Source of the DNA: JAJYSO01 sp964495935
GTDB taxonomy: Bacteria > Bacteroidota > Bacteroidia > Flavobacteriales > Flavobacteriaceae
NCBI GenBank assembly: GCA_964495935.1
Contig: CAZBXQ010000012.1
Coordinates: 1-64,000, forward strand
Direction of reading: 5' to 3'
Length of the DNA stretch: 64,000 nucleotides
Positions 8,960 through 17,060 of this stretch are shown one piece after another. Positions within the stretch are counted from its first letter, which is position 1. Every line of letters begins with the position of its first letter. The notes under the pieces were generated by a model. The model saw only the letters and a program-made list of their open reading frames with translations, had not been told where the DNA came from and did no database searches. A program made the translations under genes and the position numbers.

Positions 8960-9062
8960 GGTATTCTTTTGGGTTAGACGGGTTATAGAGATTTAAACGG
9001 ATTTTTTTCGATTTTGGTACACAGATCAAATATTTTCTGTTTTTAGATCTATTCAAGATATA

Positions 9063-9108
9063 GAGGTCATTCATACTTTCAAAAATTGGCTGCAAAATGA
9101 TCTTATTG
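9063..9108 (+). repeat. Truncated copy of MITE-like repeat A
   Basis: Begins GAGGTCATTCATACTTTC and matches the first 46 bases of the full 160-bp copies at 19374-19533 and 58624-58783, then diverges. Only the left end is kept. Confidence 0.75.
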
Positions 9109-9178
9109 TTTCAGGCCTACCCGCAGCCTCAATAATAAATATATTTTAGAGATATAGAATTTTTTTCACAAATGGCGT

Positions 9179-10435
9179 TTAGAAGTTATTAAAGGGCTGT
9201 ATTCGTTCACTTAAAACATCGATCCCTTCCCCTTTTTCTATATCGGTTACGAATTTCGGAATGCTTCTGCTGCAATGCCTCGACCATAATCCAAAGGTAT
9301 TTGCCCCGGTATGATGGATCGCCAATATATCTCCTTCATGCATCTGGGGTAAATTGATATCCTTAACAAGGAAGTCGCCATTATAACAGAGAGGGCCGGC
9401 AATGTTGTAGGTTTTAAGGGGGGCTTCTTGTGGTTTATGGTTTGGTTTCAACACTTCATAGTGGAAATAATTTGTGTCGGTATAGATTTCTCTCGGAAAC
9501 ATGTCACCGCCTAAGTGGATATATGCAATCTCTTTGTCTTTAGCCAGCTTTCTAACATATTCAACTCGTGAAAAACTAATGCCATTCAGTCGATGAATCC
9601 ATTGGCCGAATTCAGTAATGACCTTAAATTCTTTAAAAAGTTGGGGAATTTCTTCTTGAAGAAGTGTCGCATATAATCTCATATTTCTCTGGTTTTCCGC
9701 GTCTGTTTTACCGGCTGGAATTCCTCCTCCGATATTAATAACTGAAATGGGAGGGTGTTTTCTATTTCTACTATCGGCGATCAGCTGATTGGCTTCTTTG
9801 GCCATACGATAAATGGTTTTTATGCCTTCAACTGTTTCTTTGAGATTTGTGACCTGGGAGCCCACATGAATATGCAAGGCGGTAATGGGATAATCCAATA
9901 TAGCTTTTAAAATTTTTTCTTTATAGAAAAGGGGAACCCCGAATTTAGAATCTATCGTACTGACATTAAATAAATTATTGGTTCCCGGGTCAATACATGG
10001 ATTAATGCGAAGGCCTGCTTTTATCGTTTTTGCGTCTTTAGGAAAACGCTTAAGTTCTTCCAAGCTGTTGGCATTGATAAAGATGCCCGGATGATCTTGG
10101 GCTGCCTTTTTGATTTCTCTTTTAGTCTTAACCGGAGAGTTAAAAATTATTTTATCGGCTTTTATGCCGGCCTGACGGGCCAGTACTACTTCTTCAAAAG
10201 AGGCCGCTTCTAAACCCAATCCACAATCTCCGATACAATGTAATATTTTGGGGTGTGGATTCGTCTTTATGGCGACCGTATGAAGAAGCGTGTTTTTGTG
10301 ACCAAAAATCATTTTAAGCTCGTGAATACATCTTTTTAAATGGGGAAGAGAATAAAACATGAGGGCTGTATCCTGTTCCTCGATTTGATTGGCTTTTTCA
10401 ATTTTATTCCAGACAAATCTTGCAGTTTGTTTCAT
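9179..10435 (-). CDS. Fold-type III PLP-dependent decarboxylase (ornithine/DAP/arginine decarboxylase 2 family)
   Basis: A 418-residue enzyme of the alanine racemase-like barrel family that decarboxylates basic or diamino acids. The PLP lysine is likely K57 in VAIKTNP; HIHVGSQ (188-194) and the phosphate-binding GGGIP (236-240) follow. GPLCYNGDFL gives the catalytic cysteine C350. The active-site context differs from textbook enzymes (AIKTN instead of A-x-K-A-N; GPLCYNGD instead of GP-x-C-D-x-x-D), so the substrate may be unusual and DAP decarboxylase is less likely. It is separated from the other PLP enzyme at 11.6 kb by a repeat-rich gap. It probably provides an amine or amino-acid building block for the ATP-grasp enzymes; that is inference. 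Confidence 0.85.
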   Translation of the reverse strand: MKQTARFVWNKIEKANQIEEQDTALMFYSLPHLKRCIHELKMIFGHKNTLLHTVAIKTNPHPKILHCIGDCGLGLEAASFEEVVLARQAGIKADKIIFNSPVKTKREIKKAAQDHPGIFINANSLEELKRFPKDAKTIKAGLRINPCIDPGTNNLFNVSTIDSKFGVPLFYKEKILKAILDYPITALHIHVGSQVTNLKETVEGIKTIYRMAKEANQLIADSRNRKHPPISVINIGGGIPAGKTDAENQRNMRLYATLLQEEIPQLFKEFKVITEFGQWIHRLNGISFSRVEYVRKLAKDKEIAYIHLGGDMFPREIYTDTNYFHYEVLKPNHKPQEAPLKTYNIAGPLCYNGDFLVKDINLPQMHEGDILAIHHTGANTFGLWSRHCSRSIPKFVTDIEKGEGIDVLSERIQPFNNF

Positions 10436-10479
10436 GATTTTGCATTGAAGTGGTCTAAACTTTTTTTGGGAATAAGAAA

Positions 10480-10528
10480 AGGGTTGTTGATATTTGTAAT
10501 GGACTAAAATTCAATAAACAACAACCCT
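10480..10528 (-). terminator. Possible hairpin terminator upstream of the decarboxylase
   Basis: AGGGTTGTTG (10480-10489) pairs perfectly with CAACAACCCT (10519-10528) around a 29-base loop; read leftward it is followed by TTTTCTTATT. The loop is large, so it may instead be the end of a degraded insertion sequence that lies immediately to the right. Confidence 0.3.
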
Positions 10529-10529
10529 G

Positions 10530-10637
10530 ATGTACCACGTGATAGCCAAAGATACAATAATGAATGAAATTGCCCCAAATTTACCAACCGGTAAACGAGG
10601 TTTTAGACCTGGTGCTCCACAGGATCAAGTTGGTTAG
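10530..10637 (+). pseudogene. N-terminal remnant of an IS5-like transposase
   Basis: A 35-codon frame starting MYHVIAKDTIMNEIAPNLP and continuing through KRGFRP ends at a TAG. This looks like the conserved start of IS5-family transposases of Bacteroidota, which go on with a helix-turn-helix and a DDE domain; none of that remains. The inverted repeat just before it (10480-10528) may be an old end of the element. Family identity is by eye. Confidence 0.4.
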
Positions 10638-10747
10638 ACCTTAATTACCATAACTGAGGTTTCGGAAACGTTCTGATGTGCCAAATTCAACACGGTTTAT
10701 TGGAGTCAACTTCCATGATATGGGTTTTATAGCAGGTTACAAAAACA

Positions 10748-10970
10748 GTAAATGGATTCAATTCATCAGAAAGACCCCGCCTACGGCACCCCGCTTTAAA
10801 AAGAGGGGAATGGATTTGAGGTTCAATAAAATTTAGTTAGAGATTTGAAGGATTAAAAAAGGAAGCAAGCCTAATTCCCCTCTGGTAGAGGGGTGCCCGC
10901 AGGGCGGGGTGTCGATTTTGGAACCATAAGCATAAATGGATACTTGAAGTATTAACTCCGAAACTTTTGT
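10748..10970 (-). repeat. Dispersed repeat E, copy 2 (inverted relative to copy 1)
   Basis: Read on the minus strand it starts ACAAAAGTTTCGGAGTTAAT and contains the same GGGCGGGGTGTCG and GCCTACGGCACC arms as 7599-7736, here spaced by about 70 extra bases. Copies 1 and 2 point toward each other and bracket the sulfotransferase and decarboxylase genes. Confidence 0.75.
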
Positions 10971-11016
10971 TACCATAACTTTTATGGCCCTATTTTTCAA
11001 AAAAATCAGAAAATTA

Positions 11017-11033
11017 AAAGTTTAAATGACTTC
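11017..11033. repeat. Solo end of repeat A
   Basis: AAAAGTTTAAATGACTTC equals the right terminal inverted repeat of MITE A as seen at 58766-58783, with no other part of the element. It immediately precedes repeat B. Confidence 0.5.
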
Positions 11034-11047
11034 ATTAAAACGACTTA

Positions 11048-11152
11048 GCCTGCATTCCAAATAGCGTTTTCTAATCGCTAACAAAAAAGAGCTAACTTTA
11101 TAGAGAGACAGTAAAGCCCATGGATTTAATGGTGAGTTTGATCCCTGCCTGC
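11048..11152 (+). repeat. Dispersed repeat B
   Basis: GCCTGCATTCCAAATAGCG through GATCCCTGCCTGCATT matches 37722-37826 in the same orientation and 94-203 and 58511-58620 inverted. It is the first block of a composite repeat in the order B, D hairpin, C. Confidence 0.75.
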
Positions 11153-11199
11153 ATTATTATTAGCAGTAAGTAGTCGTTTCATAATTCTTTTGATGTAGT

Positions 11200-11280
11200 T
11201 TGTCATTTCGATCCCGAGCATTCGGGAGAGAAATCTTTTACCTCCTCATGGACTGAGATCTCTCACTCCGAGATGACATT
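11200..11280. repeat. Repeat D hairpin
   Basis: TGTCATTTCGATCCCGAGCA on the left and CTCACTCCGAGATGACATT on the right form an imperfect inverted repeat. Related hairpins occur at 37860-37940 and, in tandem, at 58125-58440. Similar hairpins are scattered in many Bacteroidota intergenic regions. Confidence 0.65.
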
Positions 11281-11359
11281 CTTGGGGTATTACCAACTCA
11301 AACAATACTACGATCTTCAGAAATCATAATTAATGCATTATCAGAATGTTATAATTTTA

Positions 11360-11625
11360 GTTAGATAAGATAATTCACCAATTCATAAATATATAAAACA
11401 AACTTCGTGCTATTTCATTTATTACAAGCATGTTATAACATAAAAAATAGTAAAACAATATATTTATTACGAAAGAGAATTTTGATTTAATTTTGGGAGC
11501 TTCCGCGTTGCGAAACCCTTGAAATAGTTCACTATTCCCGCGGATTCCGACGCACTTCGGCGGAGCTCAGCATATCACCTTGAATCTCCACGAAATTAAA
11601 TTCATGAATTAAGCAGGTTAGACAA
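11360..11625 (+). repeat. Repeat C (MITE-like), overlapping the end of the PLP gene
   Basis: Runs from GTTAGATAAGATAATTCACC to TTCATGAATTAAGCAGGTTAG and matches 38237-38466 and about 57812-58026 with many point differences. Its right end provides the stop codon (11618-11620) of the PLP enzyme gene that reads in from the right. Confidence 0.7.
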
Positions 11626-13180
11626 CCGTAATTTGTTTTTTTAAAACTTCAAAATGGTCAAGTATTAATGATAATTTCTTTTTAATTAGATCCATATCGG
11701 CAAAAAAACGTTGTTTGATAATATCGGCATCCAGTAACGCTAAATCACTTATCAAATGAGCACTTAATGCAATTCGCAGAGTCGCATTACAATTTTTATC
11801 AATATCAGAAATTTTAACGGGTTGACCCAATTGGACCGAAGTTTTGGCAAGAGCATTAGGACCTACTATATTTGAAATGTCAGAATAAAGAGCCTTGTGC
11901 ATGAGCTTTGCATCTTCTTTGTCAAAAAGTTGATCGTTTTTTCCTCGAATCAAAAGTGTGCAAATCGTGTTGATTTCAAAAGGGCTGCGCTTATAGACAT
12001 AATCCGGTTTCCTTTCAACGGTATTCTCGTAGAGCGAGAGAAATGGCGTGTCTTTAACCATTTTATGGACACTATTTAAAAAGCAATCTATAATATATTT
12101 TAATTGGGTATTGGGAATTTTAAACAGTTTGTCCATTTCATATACTGCGGCTTGCCAGCGAAGAAGCAATCCGAAATTTTCTAAATTACCGGTTTGTTTT
12201 TCTCCGGTTGTCCATTTTAAGGGGAATTCGGCTTCACCAAAAAAATCTGTCAGGCCTTTAGGAAGATCTTGTACAGAAATAATCCTTTTTGCCAATATTT
12301 GAGGAAGTAGTAATGCACCCGAAAAAGGAGGCCCCGAAAGGAATTTTGATCCCGTCAATAATACCATTGCCCCAAAAGACAAATATCTATTAATGGAGTA
12401 TATGGATATCCGGCCTTGACAGGCATCAACTACAAGATCAATAGCGGTGCCATATTCGTTTTTGAGTTCCATTAAAGTTTCCCAAGAAGGCAATATAAGA
12501 CCCGTTTTTGTCGCATGAACGATATGAACTAAAGGACGCTTTCCTGTTGCCAGAGCCTGTTTGATTTCACGATTAAAATGAGCCAGTAACTGCTCGTTGG
12601 AATAAACTTTTCCTTGTGTGTTTCGAATGGGAATATAGGCTGTTGATACTTTATCTGAAGGCATTCCTTCGATAGATTCACCTACTTTTTTTGGGGCGTT
12701 GTCAATTGGGGTTTTATCAGAAAAATATTGGCCTTCGGCAGCAAATTCAATTCCGCTTCCCACCTCATTGGCTCCAAGAACAATATTGTGAATGCGGGAT
12801 TCCCCTGCTTTTAAGGCGAGAAGAATGGTCAAATATTCCAAATCTGTTCCGGAAGGACCGAAAATAACCTCTACGGTCGGATCCAGCTCATAAAAAGACC
12901 TCAGCTTTTGTCGGATGTTTTCAAACTCCCTTTTTAGGATGGATCGAGTGTCTTCATTTTTTTTATCTTTTTCAATTCTTAGAATGTGTAAATAGGAATT
13001 GATATAGGCATAGGCCGATGAAGATATATTGCTGCCGGTCGAAGAAGAATAGGGAATGGAATAGGCTGGGAAAGGCTTACATCCATATTTGTTATAACCG
13101 ATTTTTTCGTCTATGGCGATACGATGATCGCCTCCGGTAGCCATTAATGCATATGCTGATTGCTCGATTTGGTTTTTCAT
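11618..13180 (-). CDS. Fold-type I PLP-dependent enzyme, class V aminotransferase-like, unknown substrate
   Basis: A 520-residue cytoplasmic protein. GPSGTD (108-113) resembles the phosphate-cup loop, VVDACQGR has the pyridine-nitrogen aspartate (D252) with a following Gln, and TGSKFLSGPP gives the likely Schiff-base lysine K279. This D-A-x-Q ... G-S-K-x-x-x-G-P-P layout fits class V aminotransferases, cysteine desulfurases and related beta-eliminating enzymes. The N-terminal 90 residues (GGDHRIAIDEKIGYNKYGC, then a Ser-rich GSNISSSAYAY segment) do not look like any family I know. It lies 61 bases after an ATP-grasp gene, probably in one operon. Its stop codon falls inside repeat C, so the original C-terminus may be altered. 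The reaction is unknown; fold and cofactor are well supported. Confidence 0.75.
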   Translation of the reverse strand: MKNQIEQSAYALMATGGDHRIAIDEKIGYNKYGCKPFPAYSIPYSSSTGSNISSSAYAYINSYLHILRIEKDKKNEDTRSILKREFENIRQKLRSFYELDPTVEVIFGPSGTDLEYLTILLALKAGESRIHNIVLGANEVGSGIEFAAEGQYFSDKTPIDNAPKKVGESIEGMPSDKVSTAYIPIRNTQGKVYSNEQLLAHFNREIKQALATGKRPLVHIVHATKTGLILPSWETLMELKNEYGTAIDLVVDACQGRISIYSINRYLSFGAMVLLTGSKFLSGPPFSGALLLPQILAKRIISVQDLPKGLTDFFGEAEFPLKWTTGEKQTGNLENFGLLLRWQAAVYEMDKLFKIPNTQLKYIIDCFLNSVHKMVKDTPFLSLYENTVERKPDYVYKRSPFEINTICTLLIRGKNDQLFDKEDAKLMHKALYSDISNIVGPNALAKTSVQLGQPVKISDIDKNCNATLRIALSAHLISDLALLDADIIKQRFFADMDLIKKKLSLILDHFEVLKKQITVV

Positions 13181-13241
13181 GGATCTATATTATTAGTTAT
13201 TCCGGGACTAAATTTCAATAAAACCCCTATCCTAAAATCTT

Positions 13242-14267
13242 TTATTCTAACTTGAAAAATTCATTAAATATTTCAAAGTATGAAGTATTTTTTAGTAACC
13301 CTTTACTATAAATCTGAGGAAATGTCAATCCGGGGCTATGGTTTCCCTCCATAATACAAGGGCCTTTATCGGTAAAGGCTATGTCCCAGCCTATCAATTC
13401 ACCTTCAAATACTAATGATGCAGCTTTTGTTACTATTTCCTTTATCTCTTTGGTGAATATTAATCCCTTACCTTCAAATTTGAAATGTGTATCTGGATGC
13501 GCAGAATAGGAGGTGCCGCCAAATTTAAAACCCTTATATCCAACTTTACCCAAAGTATTTGTATCAATATTATAGGCTATTCTAATACTTCCAAAATTAC
13601 CATTAGCCAAGAAATCATTTCCAACCCCCATTACAAAGTGACAACTGGGAATTACGGTTTTATTACCTTTTCGGTATGTAATAACCCGTAATGAATTAAC
13701 GCAATTTGGAGATATTTTTGAAATGGACTTATGCTGTTGAAGAGTCTCCTGAATAATATAATCTTTTGATAAATCTATTTCCGAAACTTTATCCAAAGTA
13801 TCTTTTTTTATTCTTTGAATGCCTTTTCCTTGACTTGACTTACTGGGTTTTACGAAAAGATCGGGAACAGTTTTTAATTGATTTCCAATTAAGGTTTTTA
13901 ATTGATCATGGTTTTCTAAAGGAATTTTTTTATTGTTTTCATCATAAAAGCATCCATTTTGAATCTTTCCAATATATTTTGGTGTAGGAAGGTTGTTTTT
14001 TTTCATTAAGTCATGAAATTCCAGTTTATCATTGAGCCCGGAGTCTCCCCATCTATTAGAGTTTTGCCTCGTAAATTTCCTAAATGTTTGTGGGGGTAAA
14101 TAATCTTTCAGTTTGCCGGCATCTTTTTTATACATCAATTGCGTGGCATAAAAGCCTATCTTTTTCCGGGATTTGTATTTAAGATAAAGCCGTGTTAAAT
14201 CGACTCCTATTTTAGAAAGACTTTTCCGGTCGGGGTCTTTTAATATTTGTTGTAAAGTTTTTCCCAT
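13242..14267 (-). CDS. Sugar-transfer-associated ATP-grasp enzyme, copy 1
   Basis: A 341-residue ATP-grasp protein of the type found in capsule and exopolysaccharide loci. Visible features are the ATP-binding FVKPSKSSQGKGIQRI, the IIQETLQQH hinge, NSLRVITYR, and the metal-binding end GWDIAFTDKGPCIMEGNHSPG. Such enzymes activate a carboxylate with ATP and join it to an amine or other nucleophile; the substrate here is unknown. The N-terminus (MGKTLQQILKDPDRKSLSK) is almost the same as in copy 3 at 15042-16058 and related to the broken copy 2 at 14660-14947. The leader before its start codon also resembles that of copy 3, showing a segmental tandem duplication. Confidence 0.82.
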   Translation of the reverse strand: MGKTLQQILKDPDRKSLSKIGVDLTRLYLKYKSRKKIGFYATQLMYKKDAGKLKDYLPPQTFRKFTRQNSNRWGDSGLNDKLEFHDLMKKNNLPTPKYIGKIQNGCFYDENNKKIPLENHDQLKTLIGNQLKTVPDLFVKPSKSSQGKGIQRIKKDTLDKVSEIDLSKDYIIQETLQQHKSISKISPNCVNSLRVITYRKGNKTVIPSCHFVMGVGNDFLANGNFGSIRIAYNIDTNTLGKVGYKGFKFGGTSYSAHPDTHFKFEGKGLIFTKEIKEIVTKAASLVFEGELIGWDIAFTDKGPCIMEGNHSPGLTFPQIYSKGLLKNTSYFEIFNEFFKLE

Positions 14268-14357
14268 TGTTTATTCCTATAGGTTTAGTTTACTTATCGC
14301 TGTCGTTTTTCAGTCTTAATATACAACTATATTTTGCCTTTTTTAAATCTATAAAAA

Positions 14358-14656
14358 TCACCTTTTAGAAAGGTAGGAGAGTTGATCGTCCAAAACAGAT
14401 CGAAGGATTGCTTCCCTATCCTTTTTGAGGATCCATTGACTATCCTCATACAGCAACGAATATCGATATCCGAAATCAAGCGAATATGCTTCTTCTCGAC
14501 CTCAATCTTTACTTTATTGTGATTATACTCGTGGGCAATTGCAGCTACCATTTTTGCCAGATCGATGATATCATAACTTTTCGAATAGCCAAGATTATAA
14601 GCGGGTTTCCAATATTTGGGAGCGGTTTCTAACAAGGTCCAAAGACCACCAACGGC
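14358..14656 (-). pseudogene. Broken C-terminal copy of the NAD-dependent epimerase
   Basis: The minus strand reproduces the last third of the intact epimerase at 16148-17047: ETAPKYWKPAYNLGYSKSY against ETSPEYWKPAYNLGYSKSY, then KVKIEVEKKHI. A one-base deletion around 14462-14468 (GATATTCGTTGCTG against GATTGCTCGTTGCTG) shifts the frame; in the original frame similarity continues to DDQLSYLSKR and the matching stop at 14358-14360. The NAD-binding N-terminus is missing. Homology stops near 14656, where the sequence switches to an ATP-grasp fragment. Confidence 0.85.
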
Positions 14657-14659
14657 CCT

Positions 14660-14947
14660 TGATTAGGTAAGTTGTTTTTATCCATAAGATTATAGAAATG
14701 CCGGTTTGTCATTAAGTACTGAATCGCTCCATTTAAAATAGTATTGCCTTCGGATGGTTCTAAATTTCTCCGGATGCAAATAATCTTTAAGGTTTCCTGC
14801 GTTTTTTTTATACATAAGCTGCGTGCCGTAAAACTGAAGCCTGCTCACTTTTTTATATTTCATCAAAAGACGGGATAGATCCAGTCCCATTCTAAAAAAA
14901 TTCTTCCGTTCCAAATCCTTGATTATTCGTTTTATTGTTTCCCCCAT
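14660..14947 (-). pseudogene. Broken N-terminal copy of the sugar-transfer ATP-grasp gene, copy 2
   Basis: The first 85 codons (MGETIKRIIKDLERKNFFRMG, YGTQLMYKKNAGNLKDYLHP) match the N-termini of the two intact ATP-grasp genes. The frame closes at a stop near 14690, but in another frame YNLMDKNNLP continues the match to HDLMKKNNLP, so a frameshift lies at about 14693. Similarity ends at about 14660, where the epimerase fragment begins. No ATP-binding part remains. Confidence 0.85.
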
Positions 14948-14948
14948 T

Positions 14949-14996
14949 GTAAATTAATTAATTCCATCTTTTGCAAATTAATTAATTCCGTCTTTA
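14949..14996. repeat. 24-bp direct tandem repeat, two units
   Basis: The units at 14949-14972 and 14973-14996 both contain AAATTAATTAATTCC followed by [AG]TCTTT. They lie just upstream of the broken ATP-grasp copy. A role is not evident. Confidence 0.7.
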
Positions 14997-15041
14997 TTTA
15001 TTTCACTTTATTTTTTTAAAAAACTGACTTATTTGGTCATT

Positions 15042-16058
15042 TTACAGAAAATCATGAAATATTTCTCGATATAATGGATTTGAAAGCAAGCCTCTATTCA
15101 TAAGTTGGAGAGATTCCAGATTAGGAGCGCAATTCCCTTCCATGATGCACGGACCCTTGTCGGTAAAAGCTATATCCCAGCCTACAACTTCTTGATCAAA
15201 CAAAAGTGCTATTTTTGTTAATAATTCTTTTACTTCATCGGCGAAGTTTAAAGGGGTTCCTTCAAACCTGAATTGAGTATTGGGATGCTTATAAAAGGTT
15301 GTCCCCCCCGCAGCAAAATTATTATATGCAATTTTACCTAAGGCATCGTTTTCCAAATCATAGGGAACAATAATACTACCTATACTCCCATTTGCTAATT
15401 GAGTATCGCCAACTCCCATAACAAAATGGCTGCTCGGGAATAAGATTTTATCTCCTTTTCGATAAGTAATAACACGCAAGGCATTAATGCAATTGGGGAA
15501 AATTTTAGAAATAGATTCGTGTTGTGTCAAGGTTTCCTGAATGATATAATTTTCCTTAATATCGAGGTATTCTACCTTTTGAATACTCTTTATATCGATT
15601 CTTTGATGTCCTATTCCTCCCGATAATTCTATAGGTTTAATAAAAACACTGGAGCAATTATTTAAAATATCTATGAGGATATCCTTTAGCTGATCTTTAC
15701 TTTTTAATAGGGTTTTGTTGTTTTTACAATCATAGAAGTAGCCATTTTGAATTTTTCCCCAATATTCGGGAATTGCATACTTGTAGTTTTCTTTTAAAAA
15801 ATCTGAGAAAAGTAACTTATTTTTTATGGTTAAGGTTACTCTTTTCCAATAGTATTGTTTTTTTATATAATCAAGGGTTTTGAGGGGTAAATAATCTTTG
15901 ATATCACCGGCATCTTTTTTATACATCAACTGGGTAGCATAAAACCCCAGTTTTTTTCGGGATTTGTAGGTGACGAATAATTTTGTTAAATCTGCTCCTA
16001 TTTGGAAAAGACTCTTCCGCTCCGGATCTTTTAATATTTGTTGCAAGGCTTTTCCCAT
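15042..16058 (-). CDS. Sugar-transfer-associated ATP-grasp enzyme, copy 3
   Basis: A 338-residue paralogue of the gene at 13242-14267. The start MGKALQQILKDPERKSLFQ, FYATQLMYKKDAGDIKDYLP, the ATP site FIKPIELSGGIGHQRI, NALRVITYRKGDK, HFVMGVGDTQLANGSIGSI and GWDIAFTDKGPCIMEGNCAPN are shared almost block for block. The central third (residues about 80-130) differs most and may select the substrate. It follows the intact epimerase by 89 bases, and that pair is the parent of the broken copies at 14.36-14.95 kb. ATP-dependent carboxylate ligation is the family's reaction; the partners are unknown. Confidence 0.82.
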   Translation of the reverse strand: MGKALQQILKDPERKSLFQIGADLTKLFVTYKSRKKLGFYATQLMYKKDAGDIKDYLPLKTLDYIKKQYYWKRVTLTIKNKLLFSDFLKENYKYAIPEYWGKIQNGYFYDCKNNKTLLKSKDQLKDILIDILNNCSSVFIKPIELSGGIGHQRIDIKSIQKVEYLDIKENYIIQETLTQHESISKIFPNCINALRVITYRKGDKILFPSSHFVMGVGDTQLANGSIGSIIVPYDLENDALGKIAYNNFAAGGTTFYKHPNTQFRFEGTPLNFADEVKELLTKIALLFDQEVVGWDIAFTDKGPCIMEGNCAPNLESLQLMNRGLLSNPLYREIFHDFL

Positions 16059-16147
16059 TGTTTATTTCTATAGTTTTAGTTTACTTATCGCTGTCATTTT
16101 TTGATCTTAATATACAACTATATTTCACTTTTTTTATTCTATAAAAA

Positions 16148-17047
16148 TCACCTTTTGGAAGGGTAGGAGAGTTGATAATCAAAGATAGATCGAATGGTTG
16201 CTTCCATATCATATTTGGGGGTCCATTGACTATCCTTATACAGCAACGAGCAATCGAGATCCGAAATCAAGGGAATATGCTTCTTTTCAACCTCAATCTT
16301 TACTTTATTGTGATCATACTCTTGGGCAATTGTCGCTACCATTTTTGCCAACTCGATGATATTATAACTTTTCGAATAGCCAAGATTATAAGCGGGTTTC
16401 CAATATTCGGGAGAGGTTTCTAACAAGGCCAAAAGGCCCTCGACGGCATCCCGGATATCGATATACGAAAATTGTTGTTCTCCGCCTACAATTTTTATGG
16501 GTTGCCTCGTAAGTGCCTTTTTGATAAATTTATTAACGATGCGTATGTCAGATTTGGGCCCGATAAGCCCGGCAAGGCGAATATTGGTAAATCCCTTTGC
16601 CTCTTTTTTTTGCATACACAATTCCAGTAATAGTTCAGTACTGTATTTTGAGTAGCCATATAAAGAAGCCGGTTGAATTGCCGTTTGTTCAGTCCAAGGG
16701 GTTTGGGGGTTTTGACCATATACTTTTCTTGAAGACAGATTGATAATGGGACAATCGGCTTTTTGGAATACTGTTTTGGTAAAGGCCAGGCTATCTCCCA
16801 ACAATTGAGCATCATTGGCCGTATAATAGGCGGCGTGAATCAAGCTTTCAATTCGGTTAAAAGGGATTCTGTCTTCATCTAAGTCTGCAATTTCAAAATG
16901 ACTTACATGATCTCCATGATACTGTTGTTCTAAAGTATCTTTTTTTCGAGAAAGGGTATAAACTTTATAATTATGGGTAGCCAGTAATTGGTCTAAAAGT
17001 TTTCCTCCCAAAAATCCTGTTGCTCCGGTAAGTAATACGTTTTTCAT
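16148..17047 (-). CDS. NAD-dependent epimerase/dehydratase (extended SDR)
   Basis: A 299-residue nucleotide-sugar-type short-chain dehydrogenase. The NAD-binding loop GATGFLGGKL is at residues 8-17; the catalytic Tyr-Lys pair is in SLYGYSKYSTE, preceded by the serine of INLSSRKVYG. It likely epimerises, reduces or dehydrates a nucleotide sugar for the surface glycan. It is followed by ATP-grasp copy 3 and preceded by another ATP-grasp gene only 13 bases away, so all three are probably co-transcribed. A decayed duplicate of its C-terminus is at 14358-14656. Confidence 0.85.
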   Translation of the reverse strand: MKNVLLTGATGFLGGKLLDQLLATHNYKVYTLSRKKDTLEQQYHGDHVSHFEIADLDEDRIPFNRIESLIHAAYYTANDAQLLGDSLAFTKTVFQKADCPIINLSSRKVYGQNPQTPWTEQTAIQPASLYGYSKYSTELLLELCMQKKEAKGFTNIRLAGLIGPKSDIRIVNKFIKKALTRQPIKIVGGEQQFSYIDIRDAVEGLLALLETSPEYWKPAYNLGYSKSYNIIELAKMVATIAQEYDHNKVKIEVEKKHIPLISDLDCSLLYKDSQWTPKYDMEATIRSIFDYQLSYPSKR

Positions 17048-17060
17048 GGGGCCTGCTTTT

